Of a stretch of DNA of 64,000 nucleotides, positions 17,174 to 27,410 are shown piece by piece. The stretch lies in NCBI GenBank assembly GCA_903887415.1, contig CAISPO010000005.1:1-64000 (forward strand). Reading direction: 5' to 3'. Below the pieces are notes generated by a model. The model was given only the letters and a program-made list of their open reading frames with translations, made no database searches and was not told the DNA's origin. The position numbers and the translations under genes are program-made. This DNA is from an uncultured Bacteroidota bacterium. GTDB lineage: Bacteria; Bacteroidota; Bacteroidia; Chitinophagales; Chitinophagaceae. How positions within the stretch are numbered: the first letter of the stretch is position 1; each line of letters opens with the position of its first letter.

Positions 17174-18400
17174 ATGCCCACAAGTTATCCCAAAAGTAAA
17201 TTGAAGGTCCTGCTGCTGGAAAATGTAAGCGAGGAAGCCGTGCAGGAGTTCCGGCAAAATGGTTATGAAAATATCACCCATCTGAAAACAGCCCTAACAG
17301 AAGAGGAACTGGTGAGCCGCATAGGCAATGTGCATATACTGGGCATCAGGTCTAAAACAAGTGTAACGGCCAAAGTGCTTGAGGCGGCAGAAAAACTGCT
17401 GGCAGTGGGCTGCTTCTGCATCGGCACCGACCAGGTGGATATGGCTGCAGCAATGCGGAAAGGTGTGGTGGTATTCAACGCACCCTATTCAAATACCCGG
17501 TCGGTGGCGGAACTGGTGATCGGCACGGCGATAATGCTGATACGCCGCATACCCGAAAAGAATAAACTGATGCACGAGGGCACCTGGATGAAGGATGCCC
17601 GCAACAGCCACGAACTGCGAGGCAAGACACTTGGCGTTGTGGGTTATGGCAATATCGGCAGCCAGGTGAGTATTATGGCGGAGTCACTGGGCATGAAAGT
17701 GATCTTTTATGATACGGTGAAAAAATTGCCCCTTGGCAATGCCGCCCAGGCAGGCAGCTTAAGCGACTTGCTAAAGGTGGCGGATATTATTTCCATACAT
17801 ACACCCGCGGGTGCCAGCACCAGCAATATGATCAATAAAAAGACGCTTGCACAGTGCAAAAAGGGCGCTATCCTGATCAATTTCGCACGGGGTGAAGTGG
17901 TGGACCTGAATGCTATGAGAAACGCACTGGAAACAGGCGCTTTATCAGGAGCGGCAGTTGATGTTTATCCTGATGAGCCCGGAGAGAATGGCGCGGCATT
18001 TAGCTGTCCGCTGCAGCAAATGCCAAATGTATTACTGACCCCACACATAGGCGGCAGCACAGAAGAGGCACAGGTAAACATAGGCCAGGACGTGAGCAGC
18101 AAATTAGTTGCTTTCCTGGATACGGGCGTTACTACCGGCTCACTGTCTGTACCCCAGCTAACCCTTCCAGTTCAGGAAAATACGCACCGGATACTGCACA
18201 TCCATAAAAATGTGCCGGGGGTACTTTCGGCCATCAACTCTGAGCTGTCGCTGCATAATATCAATATCCTCGGCCAATATCTCAAAACGAAAGATGAGAT
18301 AGGGTATGTGGTTCTGGATATCGACAAAAAAGCCTCCCGCGAGGTCGCCGACCTCCTTGGCAAGGTGAAGGGGACCATTAAAGTACGTTCGCTCTACTGA
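17174..18400 (+). CDS. serA: D-3-phosphoglycerate dehydrogenase with C-terminal ACT domain
   Basis: GKTLGVVGYGNIGSQVSIMAESLGMKV, LLTPHIGGSTEEAQVNIG, ACT-like C-terminus. Confidence 0.93.
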   Translation: MPTSYPKSKLKVLLLENVSEEAVQEFRQNGYENITHLKTALTEEELVSRIGNVHILGIRSKTSVTAKVLEAAEKLLAVGCFCIGTDQVDMAAAMRKGVVVFNAPYSNTRSVAELVIGTAIMLIRRIPEKNKLMHEGTWMKDARNSHELRGKTLGVVGYGNIGSQVSIMAESLGMKVIFYDTVKKLPLGNAAQAGSLSDLLKVADIISIHTPAGASTSNMINKKTLAQCKKGAILINFARGEVVDLNAMRNALETGALSGAAVDVYPDEPGENGAAFSCPLQQMPNVLLTPHIGGSTEEAQVNIGQDVSSKLVAFLDTGVTTGSLSVPQLTLPVQENTHRILHIHKNVPGVLSAINSELSLHNINILGQYLKTKDEIGYVVLDIDKKASREVADLLGKVKGTIKVRSLY

Positions 18401-18451
18401 TCACCGGAGCATCCGATTATGCTCATCCCGAAAAACGTGTATTTTAACAGC

Positions 18452-18889
18452 ATGAAATACTTATACCTTTTACTTTGTCTCTTTACGGTGAGTGCTAAAG
18501 CACAGATGCTGTTCAGCGAAAAATACAAAGACTGCTATAACGATAAGCCGTGTTACTATTGCGGCGACACTGTGGCTCAATATAAAAAAAGGATTGATAA
18601 ACGATTACAATATGCCCTGGACCACGGGCTGCAAAAATGGGTGGGCACCAGCGGCCACATGTATTTTGAAATGGAAGTAGACTCCGCCGGTCATTCATGC
18701 GTGAGGAGCATCAAAGATGAGGTACATATGTCTGATGTAAAAAATACGTTGAGAATGTGTATCAATGGGCTGTATGACTGGCAACCAGCGATCTTAAATG
18801 GCCACGCTATCAATTCAACATTGATCATTGATATTCATTTTTTAGGCAACAGAGCCAACATCAATTTCGTAAAATCCACGGACTTTTGA
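18452..18889 (+). CDS. Hypothetical secreted protein with TonB-C-like domain
   Basis: Signal peptide MKYLYLLLCLFTVSAKAQ; MYFEMEVDSAG..VRSIKDEV...WQPAILNGHAINSTLIIDIHF. Confidence 0.5.
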   Translation: MKYLYLLLCLFTVSAKAQMLFSEKYKDCYNDKPCYYCGDTVAQYKKRIDKRLQYALDHGLQKWVGTSGHMYFEMEVDSAGHSCVRSIKDEVHMSDVKNTLRMCINGLYDWQPAILNGHAINSTLIIDIHFLGNRANINFVKSTDF

Positions 18890-19052
18890 TCGTTATATTG
18901 CGGCCCAAATCTCTGCCTAATGTTTTGTGGAGGAAAAGCCCAATAGCATCTGGCAGTTGACGCTCGCAGTCTTAAGAAAAGCAGCCTTTTGACAGCTTTT
19001 TTTGTATTTTTACTCCGAATTAAGCACCGCAGCTCATAGTTAAAAAAGTAAA

Positions 19053-19721
19053 GTGATGGCAAAAGAGCAGATAATAATATTTGGTACGGGGGATATAGCA
19101 CAGATAGCAAACTACTATTTTGAAACTGACAGCAATTATGATGTGGTGGCATTTACTGTTGACAGTGCGTTTCTTACACAAAATGAATATGAAGGTAAGC
19201 CACTGGTAGCGTTTGAAAGTATTACGGATAGCTATCCGCCTGGGCAATATAAAATGTTCATTGCCCTTAGCTATGCCAAAATGAACAAATTGCGGGAAGG
19301 GAAATACCATGAGGCCAAAGCAAAAGGTTATACGCTGGTAAGTTATGTGAGCAGCAGGTGCAGTTACCTGTCCCAGTTTCCATGCGGGGATAACTGCTTT
19401 ATTTTTGAAGACAACACCATACAGCCATTTGTTAAGATCGGCAATAACGTTACGCTATGGAGCGGTAACCATATCGGGCACCACTCTGTGATAAAAGATC
19501 ACAATTTTGTAAGCTCGCATGTGGTCATATCCGGGCATTGCACCATAGAAAGCAACTGCTTCCTGGGGGTGAACAGTACGCTTGCACACAAAGTCACTAT
19601 CGCAAAAGAAACATTGCTTGGCAGCGGCGCGGTGATAGCCAAAGACACCCAGGAGAAGGGCGTTTACGTTCCGCCACGCACGGTATTGCTCGAAAAGAAA
19701 AGTGATGAAATAACACTGTAA
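19053..19721 (+). CDS. NeuD-family acyltransferase (left-handed beta-helix)
   Basis: IIIFGTGDIAQIANYYFE...; hexapeptide repeats GNNVTLWSGNHIGHHSVIKDHNFVSSHVVISGHCTIESNCFLGVNSTL. Confidence 0.8.
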   Translation: MMAKEQIIIFGTGDIAQIANYYFETDSNYDVVAFTVDSAFLTQNEYEGKPLVAFESITDSYPPGQYKMFIALSYAKMNKLREGKYHEAKAKGYTLVSYVSSRCSYLSQFPCGDNCFIFEDNTIQPFVKIGNNVTLWSGNHIGHHSVIKDHNFVSSHVVISGHCTIESNCFLGVNSTLAHKVTIAKETLLGSGAVIAKDTQEKGVYVPPRTVLLEKKSDEITL

Positions 19722-19726
19722 AGCAA

Positions 19727-20668
19727 TTGAAAACAATGACTGGCCAACCGCTCATATCCATTGTAAGCCCGGTATATAAAGCAGAGCTTATTGTACATGA
19801 GCTTGTAAAAAGGATAGTAGAAGAAACATCGAAAATTACACCTGACTTCGAGATAGTGCTGGTGGAAGATGGCGGCCCTGATAATTCGTGGGACAGGATC
19901 GCTGAAGAGGCTGCGGCTGATGTAAGAGTAAAGGGTATAAAGCTGAGCCGCAACTTCGGCCAGCAATATGCCATCACAGCCGGCCTTAACTGCGCCAAGG
20001 GCGACTATGTGGTAGTGATGGACTGTGATCTGCAGGATAACCCGAAATACATAGTTGATCTGTATGCCAAAGCGCTGGAAGGCAATGATATAGTATATAC
20101 TAAGAAAAATGAACGGAAACACGGTGCCATCAAGAACTTACTTGCCGGATTTTTCTTCTGGGTTTTCAATTTTCTGACAAATAACCAACGCGCCGATTCT
20201 AAAACAGGTGCCTATTCCATGTTGAGCAGAAAAGCTGTTAATGCGTTTTGCTCGGTAAAGGAATACCACCGGCATTACCTGATGATATTGAGATTGATCG
20301 GTTTCAAATCTGATCATATCGTTGTGGTTCACGAGGAGCGGTTTGAAGGCAAAACCTCTTATAACCTGGCTAAGCTGATCAGCCTGGCGATAAATGGTAT
20401 TGCATCACAGTCTGATAAGTTATTGCGGCTCTCGATCTCGTTAGGATTTGCCCTTTTCTTTATTTCTATAATCTGGTCTTCCTACCTTATATACATATAC
20501 TTTTCACTTAACATTCCGGCCGGCTATACTTCGATCATGGTAATGTTGCTGTTGTCCACCGGCCTTATATTGATGAGCATAGGGATCACAGGACTTTATA
20601 TCAGTAAGATATTTGACCAGGTAAAAAATAAACCTTTATACATCATCGACAAATCAATCAATGTATAA
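19727..20668 (+). CDS. Glycosyltransferase family 2, polyprenyl-phosphate sugar transferase type
   Basis: ISIVSPVYKAELIVHELVKRI...VVMDCDLQDNPKYI; two C-terminal TM helices. Confidence 0.88.
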   Translation: MKTMTGQPLISIVSPVYKAELIVHELVKRIVEETSKITPDFEIVLVEDGGPDNSWDRIAEEAAADVRVKGIKLSRNFGQQYAITAGLNCAKGDYVVVMDCDLQDNPKYIVDLYAKALEGNDIVYTKKNERKHGAIKNLLAGFFFWVFNFLTNNQRADSKTGAYSMLSRKAVNAFCSVKEYHRHYLMILRLIGFKSDHIVVVHEERFEGKTSYNLAKLISLAINGIASQSDKLLRLSISLGFALFFISIIWSSYLIYIYFSLNIPAGYTSIMVMLLLSTGLILMSIGITGLYISKIFDQVKNKPLYIIDKSINV

Positions 20669-20684
20669 AATAAACAAGTAGCAT

Positions 20685-21584
20685 ATGAACATTAAAAATA
20701 CTGCACATTTAGTTTGCCCGCATACGTTAAGCCCGCTGTCACTTACGGTTGATAAGCAGGAAGGCGATGAAGTAATTAAAGGCGTTTTTAAAAGTAAGGA
20801 TGGTACATCTTATAAAATAACTGACGGCATAGCAGATTTCACTTATCCTAAAGAACTGACAGGTTCAGACAAGGACTTTAATGAAATATATGAGCATAAT
20901 GCCAAACAATATGAAGAAGGAATGGACTGGCTGTTCGCTTCGTTCTACGAAACGGAAGATGATGTAAGAAACAAACTGGTAGGCTTGCTTAACCTGAAAC
21001 CAGGCAGCTTTGTGCTCAACATGGGATGCGGGGCAGGCGGAGATTCAAAATATATCATCAGCCACCTGGGCAAGAAAGGCGAGCTGTTTCACCTGGATCT
21101 TACCGCGGGATTGCTGAAGATAGCCCGGAAAAACCTGAAGGACTCAGCGATACCAACCGAGTTTTTTGTAGGCAATGGTTCCTACCTACCTTTCCCGGCT
21201 CATACATTCGACTGCGTTTTTCATTTTGGGGGCATCAATATGTTTTCAGAAAAGAAAAGGGCTATAGATGAGATGGTAAGGGTTGCAAAGCCCAATGGCC
21301 GGATTGTTTTTGGTGATGAGAGCGCCCCACCATGGCTGAGCAATAAATTGTTCGGGAAGGTAATAAAGAATGCAAACCCGCTGTATAAGCATACACCGCC
21401 CATGCACATGCTGCCCGCAAACGCCCGCAATGTTTCACTGAATTACGTTTTAGGCAATTCATTTTATGCCATAGCGTTCAATGCGGGTGAAGAAGTGCGG
21501 CTGAACCTGGACTTGCCTATACCTGGTAAAAGAGGCGGTACACTTAGAAGCAGATATGAACAAACTGGTAAAAAAATAAAGTAG
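20685..21584 (+). CDS. Class I SAM-dependent methyltransferase
   Basis: GSFVLNMGCGAGGDSKYI...FDCVFHFGGINMFSEKKRAIDEMVRVAKPNGRIVFGDE. Confidence 0.82.
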   Translation: MNIKNTAHLVCPHTLSPLSLTVDKQEGDEVIKGVFKSKDGTSYKITDGIADFTYPKELTGSDKDFNEIYEHNAKQYEEGMDWLFASFYETEDDVRNKLVGLLNLKPGSFVLNMGCGAGGDSKYIISHLGKKGELFHLDLTAGLLKIARKNLKDSAIPTEFFVGNGSYLPFPAHTFDCVFHFGGINMFSEKKRAIDEMVRVAKPNGRIVFGDESAPPWLSNKLFGKVIKNANPLYKHTPPMHMLPANARNVSLNYVLGNSFYAIAFNAGEEVRLNLDLPIPGKRGGTLRSRYEQTGKKIK

Positions 21585-21604
21585 AAACGTTAAAACAGCA
21601 CTAT

Positions 21605-22417
21605 ATGGAAGAGAAGTTTTATGGCGTTGATGCCAGCACGATAACTAATGTGGGCAGATTCGAGGAAATTACAGAAGAAATAACATTACAAGGTTATTCC
21701 GTGATAAGCGATCTGCTAACTGAATCAGAACTGCAGGAAGCATCTGCTAAGATCGATGCGATCTACCAGCAACAGGCTGATGATTTTGGAATGGACAACC
21801 TGAAAAAAATAAATGAAGCCAACCTGGTGAGGTGTCCGCTTTCTTACGATGACTTTTTCCTTAACCTCTGTACAAAACCTGCCATAACAAATGTTGTAGG
21901 CCATTTTCTTGGTGGATATTATATTATTAACCAGCAAAACGGCATCATTAACAGGGCCAAGGAGGAACATCACCAAAGCTCATGGCACCGCGACCTCCCT
22001 TACCAGGATTATATAATTTCCAAACCTATCGCCATTGCATGCCTTATGTGCATTGACGATTTTACCGAAGAGACCGGAGCTACCCTTATGCTACCCTTCT
22101 CACACCAGATGGCCAATATGCCTTCGGTCAATTATCTTAACAACCACAAAGTAAGCCTGCAGGCAAAAAAAGGCAGCGCTATATTGTTTAATGCCATGCT
22201 GTATCACAAAGCAGGTTATAACCGTTCAGACAATACCCGCAGGGGGCTCAATACTTTATTCAGCATCCCGCTGCTGAAACAGCAGATCAATTTGTTTGAG
22301 CAGATGGATGGAAGACATGGCGATGACCCAGCAATGCGGAAGCTGCTAGGTTATGATTCGCAGGTTCCGGGAACAGTGAAGGACTGGAGGCAAACCCATT
22401 TGAACAGGAAAAAATGA
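21605..22417 (+). CDS. Phytanoyl-CoA dioxygenase (PhyH)-family protein
   Basis: SSWHRDLPYQDY (HxD), GSAILFNAMLYHKAGYNRSDNTRRGLN. Confidence 0.75.
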   Translation: MEEKFYGVDASTITNVGRFEEITEEITLQGYSVISDLLTESELQEASAKIDAIYQQQADDFGMDNLKKINEANLVRCPLSYDDFFLNLCTKPAITNVVGHFLGGYYIINQQNGIINRAKEEHHQSSWHRDLPYQDYIISKPIAIACLMCIDDFTEETGATLMLPFSHQMANMPSVNYLNNHKVSLQAKKGSAILFNAMLYHKAGYNRSDNTRRGLNTLFSIPLLKQQINLFEQMDGRHGDDPAMRKLLGYDSQVPGTVKDWRQTHLNRKK

Positions 22418-23328
22418 TGAAATGGAAAAAGCTGGGCCAGGTATTTTGCCCGGATAACAACTTTGAGTGGATGAAAACCCATGCCACCTACCCTGTGGCA
22501 GAACCGCTTGAAAACGGGATATACCGGGTTTACTTCAGTTGCCGGGACGCAGGCAACAAGTCATACATTGGCTATGCCGATATTGACATGGAAAATAATT
22601 TTGAGGTGGTAAATATTTCCAGGGAGCCGGTATTATCGCCCGGAGAGCCCGGTATATTTGATGACAGCGGCGTAGGGGTAAATTATATCGTCAATGTCGC
22701 CGGACGGAAATACCTCTACTACCTGGGCTGGAATTTAAAAGTAACAGTGCCATGGCTGAATACAATAGGGCTGGCTATATGGAATGACAGCACTCAACGG
22801 TTTGAAAAATACAGCAGGGCCCCGGTAATGGACAGGAGCGATGAAGACCCCTTTACCGTTGCTTACCCATGCATATTATTTGAAAACGGTATTTATAGGA
22901 TGTGGTACGGCTCTAACCTGAAATGGGGCCACGCCATGAATGAGATGGAGCATGTAATAAAATATGCAGAAAGTGACGATGCCATACACTGGAAGAGAAA
23001 CAAACAAGTACAGGTGGGGCTCATACACCCTAACGAATATGCCGTGTCCAAGCCCTGTGTGGTAAAAACAGCAGGTTTGTACCAGATGTGGTATTCATAC
23101 CGGGGAAACGGGGATATTACCACTTACAGGATAGGCTATGCCGAGTCTCCCGATGGCTTTACCTGGACAAGAAAAGACGGCGAAGCCGGGATAGATGTAC
23201 AAAGCGAAGGTTGGGACAGCGAGATGATCTGCTATCCGTTTATTTTTGACTACAAATCCGAAAGGTATATGCTGTATAACGGCAATGGCTATGGCAAAAC
23301 AGGCTTTGGTATTGCTAAAGCCATTTAA
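22414..23328 (+). CDS. Five-bladed beta-propeller glycosidase-like protein
   Basis: YRVYFSCRDAGNKSYIGYADID, YRMWYGSN, YQMWYSYRGNGDITTYRIGYAESPDGFTWTR. Confidence 0.65.
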   Translation: MMKWKKLGQVFCPDNNFEWMKTHATYPVAEPLENGIYRVYFSCRDAGNKSYIGYADIDMENNFEVVNISREPVLSPGEPGIFDDSGVGVNYIVNVAGRKYLYYLGWNLKVTVPWLNTIGLAIWNDSTQRFEKYSRAPVMDRSDEDPFTVAYPCILFENGIYRMWYGSNLKWGHAMNEMEHVIKYAESDDAIHWKRNKQVQVGLIHPNEYAVSKPCVVKTAGLYQMWYSYRGNGDITTYRIGYAESPDGFTWTRKDGEAGIDVQSEGWDSEMICYPFIFDYKSERYMLYNGNGYGKTGFGIAKAI

Positions 23329-23355
23329 AACAGGTAAAGCCGGTTAGCGGCATTT

Positions 23356-23883
23356 TTACTTCGTAGTCTCGGCACCCATCTGCACCCCCATTTTCTCATA
23401 TTCTATATCGTTGGGTTCCCACAGCTCTATTTTGTTGCCTTCGGCATCCATGACATGCACAAACTTGCCGTAATTATTGGTTTCTATAGTGTCTGCAATA
23501 GTCACGCCTTCCTTCCGTAATTGCTCTACAAGTGAAGTAAGGTCATTCACCCTGTAGTTGATCATAAAGTCTTTGGTGGAAGGCTCAAAGTATTTGGTGG
23601 TCTCTTTAAAAGGGCTCCATTGGGTATATCCCTTTTGGGTCGAATCCGTAGCATGGCGCCATTCAAATACGCAACCGTATTGGTTAGTGGTAAGCCCCAG
23701 GTGGGCTTTATACCATTCTCTCATTTTGCCGGGGTCTTTGCACTTGAAAAATATACCTCCTATGCCGGTTACTCTTTTCCTGTTACTATCGCTGTTTGAT
23801 TTGTTTGCGATTAAATGATCGAGCGCAAATCCAAGCCCGAAAGAAATGGTAAGAGCGAATGTTGTGAGCATTATTTTTTTCAT
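23356..23883 (-). CDS. VOC (glyoxalase-like) family protein
   Basis: [22 protein letters not shown]...[20 protein letters not shown]. Confidence 0.85.
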   Translation of the reverse strand: MKKIMLTTFALTISFGLGFALDHLIANKSNSDSNRKRVTGIGGIFFKCKDPGKMREWYKAHLGLTTNQYGCVFEWRHATDSTQKGYTQWSPFKETTKYFEPSTKDFMINYRVNDLTSLVEQLRKEGVTIADTIETNNYGKFVHVMDAEGNKIELWEPNDIEYEKMGVQMGAETTK

Positions 23884-23976
23884 CTTCGGATAATTTTAAG
23901 TATTGCCTGGGAAAACAAAATAAGATATTTTTTTGTATCGGCATCAGTTACTTCATTTATCTTTAGTAGTAAATTT

Positions 23977-24471
23977 ATGAGTATGAGTAGTGAGAAAGCC
24001 ATTCTTGCCGGCGGTTGTTTTTGGGGAGTAGAAGAACTGATCCGGCACCAGCCGGGTGTTATTTCAACGGTAGTGGGATATACAGGTGGAGATGTGCCTA
24101 ACGCTACTTACAGAAATCACGGAACACATGCGGAGGGCATAGAGGTGACGTTTGACCCGGCAAAGCTATCATACCGCAAGCTGCTGGAGTATTTCTTCCA
24201 GATACATAATCCTACCACTCGGAACAGGCAGGGCAACGACATAGGGGCTTCTTACCGCTCAGCGATCTTTTACCAGAACGAAAGCCAGCGTGATACCGCG
24301 AACGCACTGATAGCAGAAATGGAGGCCTCTGGTAAATGGCCAGGGAAAATTGTTACCGAGGTTGTGCCCGCCACTGATTTCTGGAATGCAGAAGAAGAAC
24401 ACCAGGACTATTTACAAAAACATCCATATGGCTACACCTGCCATTTTGAGCGGCCTGATTGGAAACTATAG
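23977..24471 (+). CDS. msrA: Peptide-methionine (S)-S-oxide reductase
   Basis: [32 protein letters not shown] track start 23815 is upstream of likely Met at 23977. Confidence 0.93.
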   Translation: MSMSSEKAILAGGCFWGVEELIRHQPGVISTVVGYTGGDVPNATYRNHGTHAEGIEVTFDPAKLSYRKLLEYFFQIHNPTTRNRQGNDIGASYRSAIFYQNESQRDTANALIAEMEASGKWPGKIVTEVVPATDFWNAEEEHQDYLQKHPYGYTCHFERPDWKL

Positions 24472-24516
24472 GGTTAGAAATGATACAAATATTCAGGCAC
24501 TCTAAATATTCTATTT

Positions 24517-25335
24517 TTGCTCAAAATGCACCATCAGGAATTTGAACCTCCCGAAGAGCTAAAGGACACAATAAAGTGTTTTTGGTATAACCGGAGAGAC
24601 TTCGGTGCACAACAATCGGAGTTTGAGGTGGTGCCCGATGGCTACGCTGAAATTATTTTTCACTTCGGAAGTGGCTGCAGCATTTCTTACAATGGCTGCT
24701 TGCAGCCATTGCCTTCACCGTGTATCATGGGCTTGCTCAATCAGCCGGCGCTTTTACACTCGACAAACATTTTTGAAGTCATCGGTATCAGGTGTTTTCC
24801 CTGGACTGTATTCGACCTGTTAGGGCTACAACCCGGCAGAGGGTTGCGGATATTTGAACATCCTGTTGCTGCCCTTCAAGCCTCGCTGAGTAACTGCATT
24901 GAAGGTGGCAGGATAGATGAGGCGATAGCAGAAGTAAAGCAGTATTTCCTCGATGCACGGGCCGTTGCTATTGATCATACGCTATATAAAGCCGGCGCGG
25001 CTATGACCATGGCAAAAGGCACTCTGCCTGTAAGCGAGGTGGCGGTGGCGGCCCATGTCACGGTTCGTACACTGGAAAGAAAGTTCAAGCAGTCTTCTGG
25101 CCATACTGTTAAAGATGTATCTGGCCTGATGCGCTTTGAGCAGGTACGGAACCGGTTATGGCATCATCCAAAATCCAACCTTGCCGGCTTAGCCGAGGAG
25201 CTTGGCTATACGGATCAAGCCCACCTGAGCAAGGAATTCAAGCGCTACAGTGGCACTACCCCAGCAGCATTTGCGCGAAAGGCTAAGAAACAGATCATAC
25301 ACGATTTTGTCGCGTTTACTTCCGGTAAGGAATAA
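24517..25335 (+). CDS. AraC-family transcriptional regulator
   Basis: C-terminal HTH: VAAHVTVRTLERKFKQSSGHTVKDVSGLMRFEQVRNRL...LAGLAEELGYTDQAHLSKEFKRYSGTTPAAFARK. Confidence 0.88.
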   Translation: MLKMHHQEFEPPEELKDTIKCFWYNRRDFGAQQSEFEVVPDGYAEIIFHFGSGCSISYNGCLQPLPSPCIMGLLNQPALLHSTNIFEVIGIRCFPWTVFDLLGLQPGRGLRIFEHPVAALQASLSNCIEGGRIDEAIAEVKQYFLDARAVAIDHTLYKAGAAMTMAKGTLPVSEVAVAAHVTVRTLERKFKQSSGHTVKDVSGLMRFEQVRNRLWHHPKSNLAGLAEELGYTDQAHLSKEFKRYSGTTPAAFARKAKKQIIHDFVAFTSGKE

Positions 25336-25368
25336 TTTTTCCGCAAGTGGTGTACCGAAAATAACAAA

Positions 25369-25701
25369 TCAATCCTGACGATCTTTTGGGATATAACGAC
25401 TATAAAAAGCACCGGTTCCCTTAGCATCCAGCCGACCTACAATTACTGCATCGGAACTGTGTGATAATTCTATGTTTCGCCGCAAATGATAATGCCCTTT
25501 TGCGCCAGCAGGAAGGTCTGCAATACTTTCCTGGTCAAGGTCAGCCAACTTTAATAGAAGGTTCGCAAGGGATCTTAACCCTTCCGGATCTCCGTGAATT
25601 GAAATCTCGCTCCAATGTTCTTTCTTACCCTCAAATTCATCTTCATTTTGGGTTGCAAATATATCTAAATGCCCGGTAATTGCCGATTCAAAGAGCTTCA
25701 T
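25369..25701 (-). CDS. Small protein resembling Imm32-type immunity proteins
   Basis: EISIHGDPEGLRSLANLLLKLADLD pattern; likely start at internal Met 25701. Confidence 0.35.
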   Translation of the reverse strand: MKLFESAITGHLDIFATQNEDEFEGKKEHWSEISIHGDPEGLRSLANLLLKLADLDQESIADLPAGAKGHYHLRRNIELSHSSDAVIVGRLDAKGTGAFYSRYIPKDRQD

Positions 25702-25856
25702 AGTCTTGTTGAGTAATGAGAGTGGTTTTAAAAGTATAAAGTTATACAATTCCGCAGTTGTTGGTAAAGATCACTAACAGGTCGGAAAAAGAAAAACAAT
25801 TTTGTCGCGTTTGTACAAGCCTAGAACCTGAGCATTCCGGAATTTTGCTCTTCATC

Positions 25857-27398
25857 ATGTATATGAAAGTAACTCTTGATAACGCACAGGACCATTCTAC
25901 ATACGATGTCATCATTTCCGGCGCAGGGCCTGTAGGCCTGTTCCTTGCCTGCGAACTGGCCCTTGCCAAATGTTCCGTGCTGGTACTGGAAAAGGCGGAG
26001 CATCAACATTCACCATTGAAGCAGCTTCCCTTTGGGATACGGGGGCTCTCGGCGCCTACCATTGAAGCGCTTTACCGCCGTGGGTTACTACAAGAATTAG
26101 CGGTACATAAACGCCTTAAAGACCCGCACCAAAATGCTAAACAAGGAGCCCAACGCCAGGGAGGACACTTTGCCGGCATTCCGTTTAATGACGGCGATAT
26201 TGATACTTCACAATGGAAGTACCGCTTATCCAGCGCTACCGACACCAGTCTAATTTCTGAAATGGATGAGCTGGGAACCGTGCTTGCCCGTCGTGCAGCA
26301 GCCCTGGGCGTAGCCATCAGGCACGGGCTTGCTGTGACCGGATTTCACCAAACCGGATATGGGGTATCTGTTCAGGTTGGTGGCCAATCTTTTCAAGGTA
26401 AATGGCTGGTAGGCTGCGACGGCAGCCGCAGCGTGGTTCGCAAGATGGGTGGGTTTGAATTCGTCGGCACAGAACCGGAATTTACCGGCTACTCTGCCCA
26501 AGTTGAAATTGCCGACCCAGAACAACTAAAACCGGGCCGAAATGTGACTTCAAGGGGTATGTACGTGCAATCTCAGCCGGGGTATGTGCTTATGCAGGAT
26601 TTTGATGGGGGTGCTTTTCATAGTTCAAAAAAGCCAATTACGCTGGAACATGTGCAGGAGGTATTGCGCCGCGTCTCGGAAACCGATGTGACCATCAGCG
26701 CCCTGCAGATCGCAACCACTTGGACCGACAGAGCACGGCAAGCCACAACTTACCGCAACGGCAGCGTCTTATTGGCCGGCGATGCCGCACACATTCATTC
26801 GCCGTTGGGCGGCCAAGGGCTTAATCTTGGTCTGGGCGATGCAATGAACCTAGGCTGGAAACTCGCCGCAACCATCCATAAGAAAGCGCCGGAAGGCCTG
26901 CTGGACAGTTATTATACCGAACGGCATCCCATTGGCGCACGGGTGCTGGACTGGTCGCGCGCGCAGGTTGCTATCATGAAGCCCGACCCTGCTGCACGCG
27001 CACTGCATGCAATTTTCCGCGACCTAATGAATACACGCGACGGCGCTACCTATTTCGCAGGAAAGGTGTGGGGCGTTCTCACACGCTACGATCTCGGTGG
27101 CGGCCACCAACTCAATGGCCACAGCGTTCCCAACTTTGAATTCGAAGACGGTACAAAAATTGGTGAGCTAATGCGCGATGGCCAGGGGATACTGCTTGAC
27201 TTTGACAGCAATGTTTCACTTAAAACTTTGGCGGGTGAATATGTCGGCCAGATCAAGTATGTTTCTGGCCGGGCGAGAGAACAAATGGGTTTGAGTGCGG
27301 TACTGATACGCCCTGATGGGATCATTGTATGGGCTTCTGATAGCGAGCCAGATTGCAGCGAACTGCGAAAGGCTGCCGACCGTTGGTTTGTCCGATAG
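25857..27398 (+). CDS. FAD-dependent aromatic/antibiotic monooxygenase
   Basis: DVIISGAGPVGLFLACELA, VGCDGSRSVVRK, VLLAGDAAHIHSPLGGQGLNLGLGDAMNLGWKL. Confidence 0.88.
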   Translation: MYMKVTLDNAQDHSTYDVIISGAGPVGLFLACELALAKCSVLVLEKAEHQHSPLKQLPFGIRGLSAPTIEALYRRGLLQELAVHKRLKDPHQNAKQGAQRQGGHFAGIPFNDGDIDTSQWKYRLSSATDTSLISEMDELGTVLARRAAALGVAIRHGLAVTGFHQTGYGVSVQVGGQSFQGKWLVGCDGSRSVVRKMGGFEFVGTEPEFTGYSAQVEIADPEQLKPGRNVTSRGMYVQSQPGYVLMQDFDGGAFHSSKKPITLEHVQEVLRRVSETDVTISALQIATTWTDRARQATTYRNGSVLLAGDAAHIHSPLGGQGLNLGLGDAMNLGWKLAATIHKKAPEGLLDSYYTERHPIGARVLDWSRAQVAIMKPDPAARALHAIFRDLMNTRDGATYFAGKVWGVLTRYDLGGGHQLNGHSVPNFEFEDGTKIGELMRDGQGILLDFDSNVSLKTLAGEYVGQIKYVSGRAREQMGLSAVLIRPDGIIVWASDSEPDCSELRKAADRWFVR

Positions 27399-27410
27399 TC
27401 ATGATCGTGC

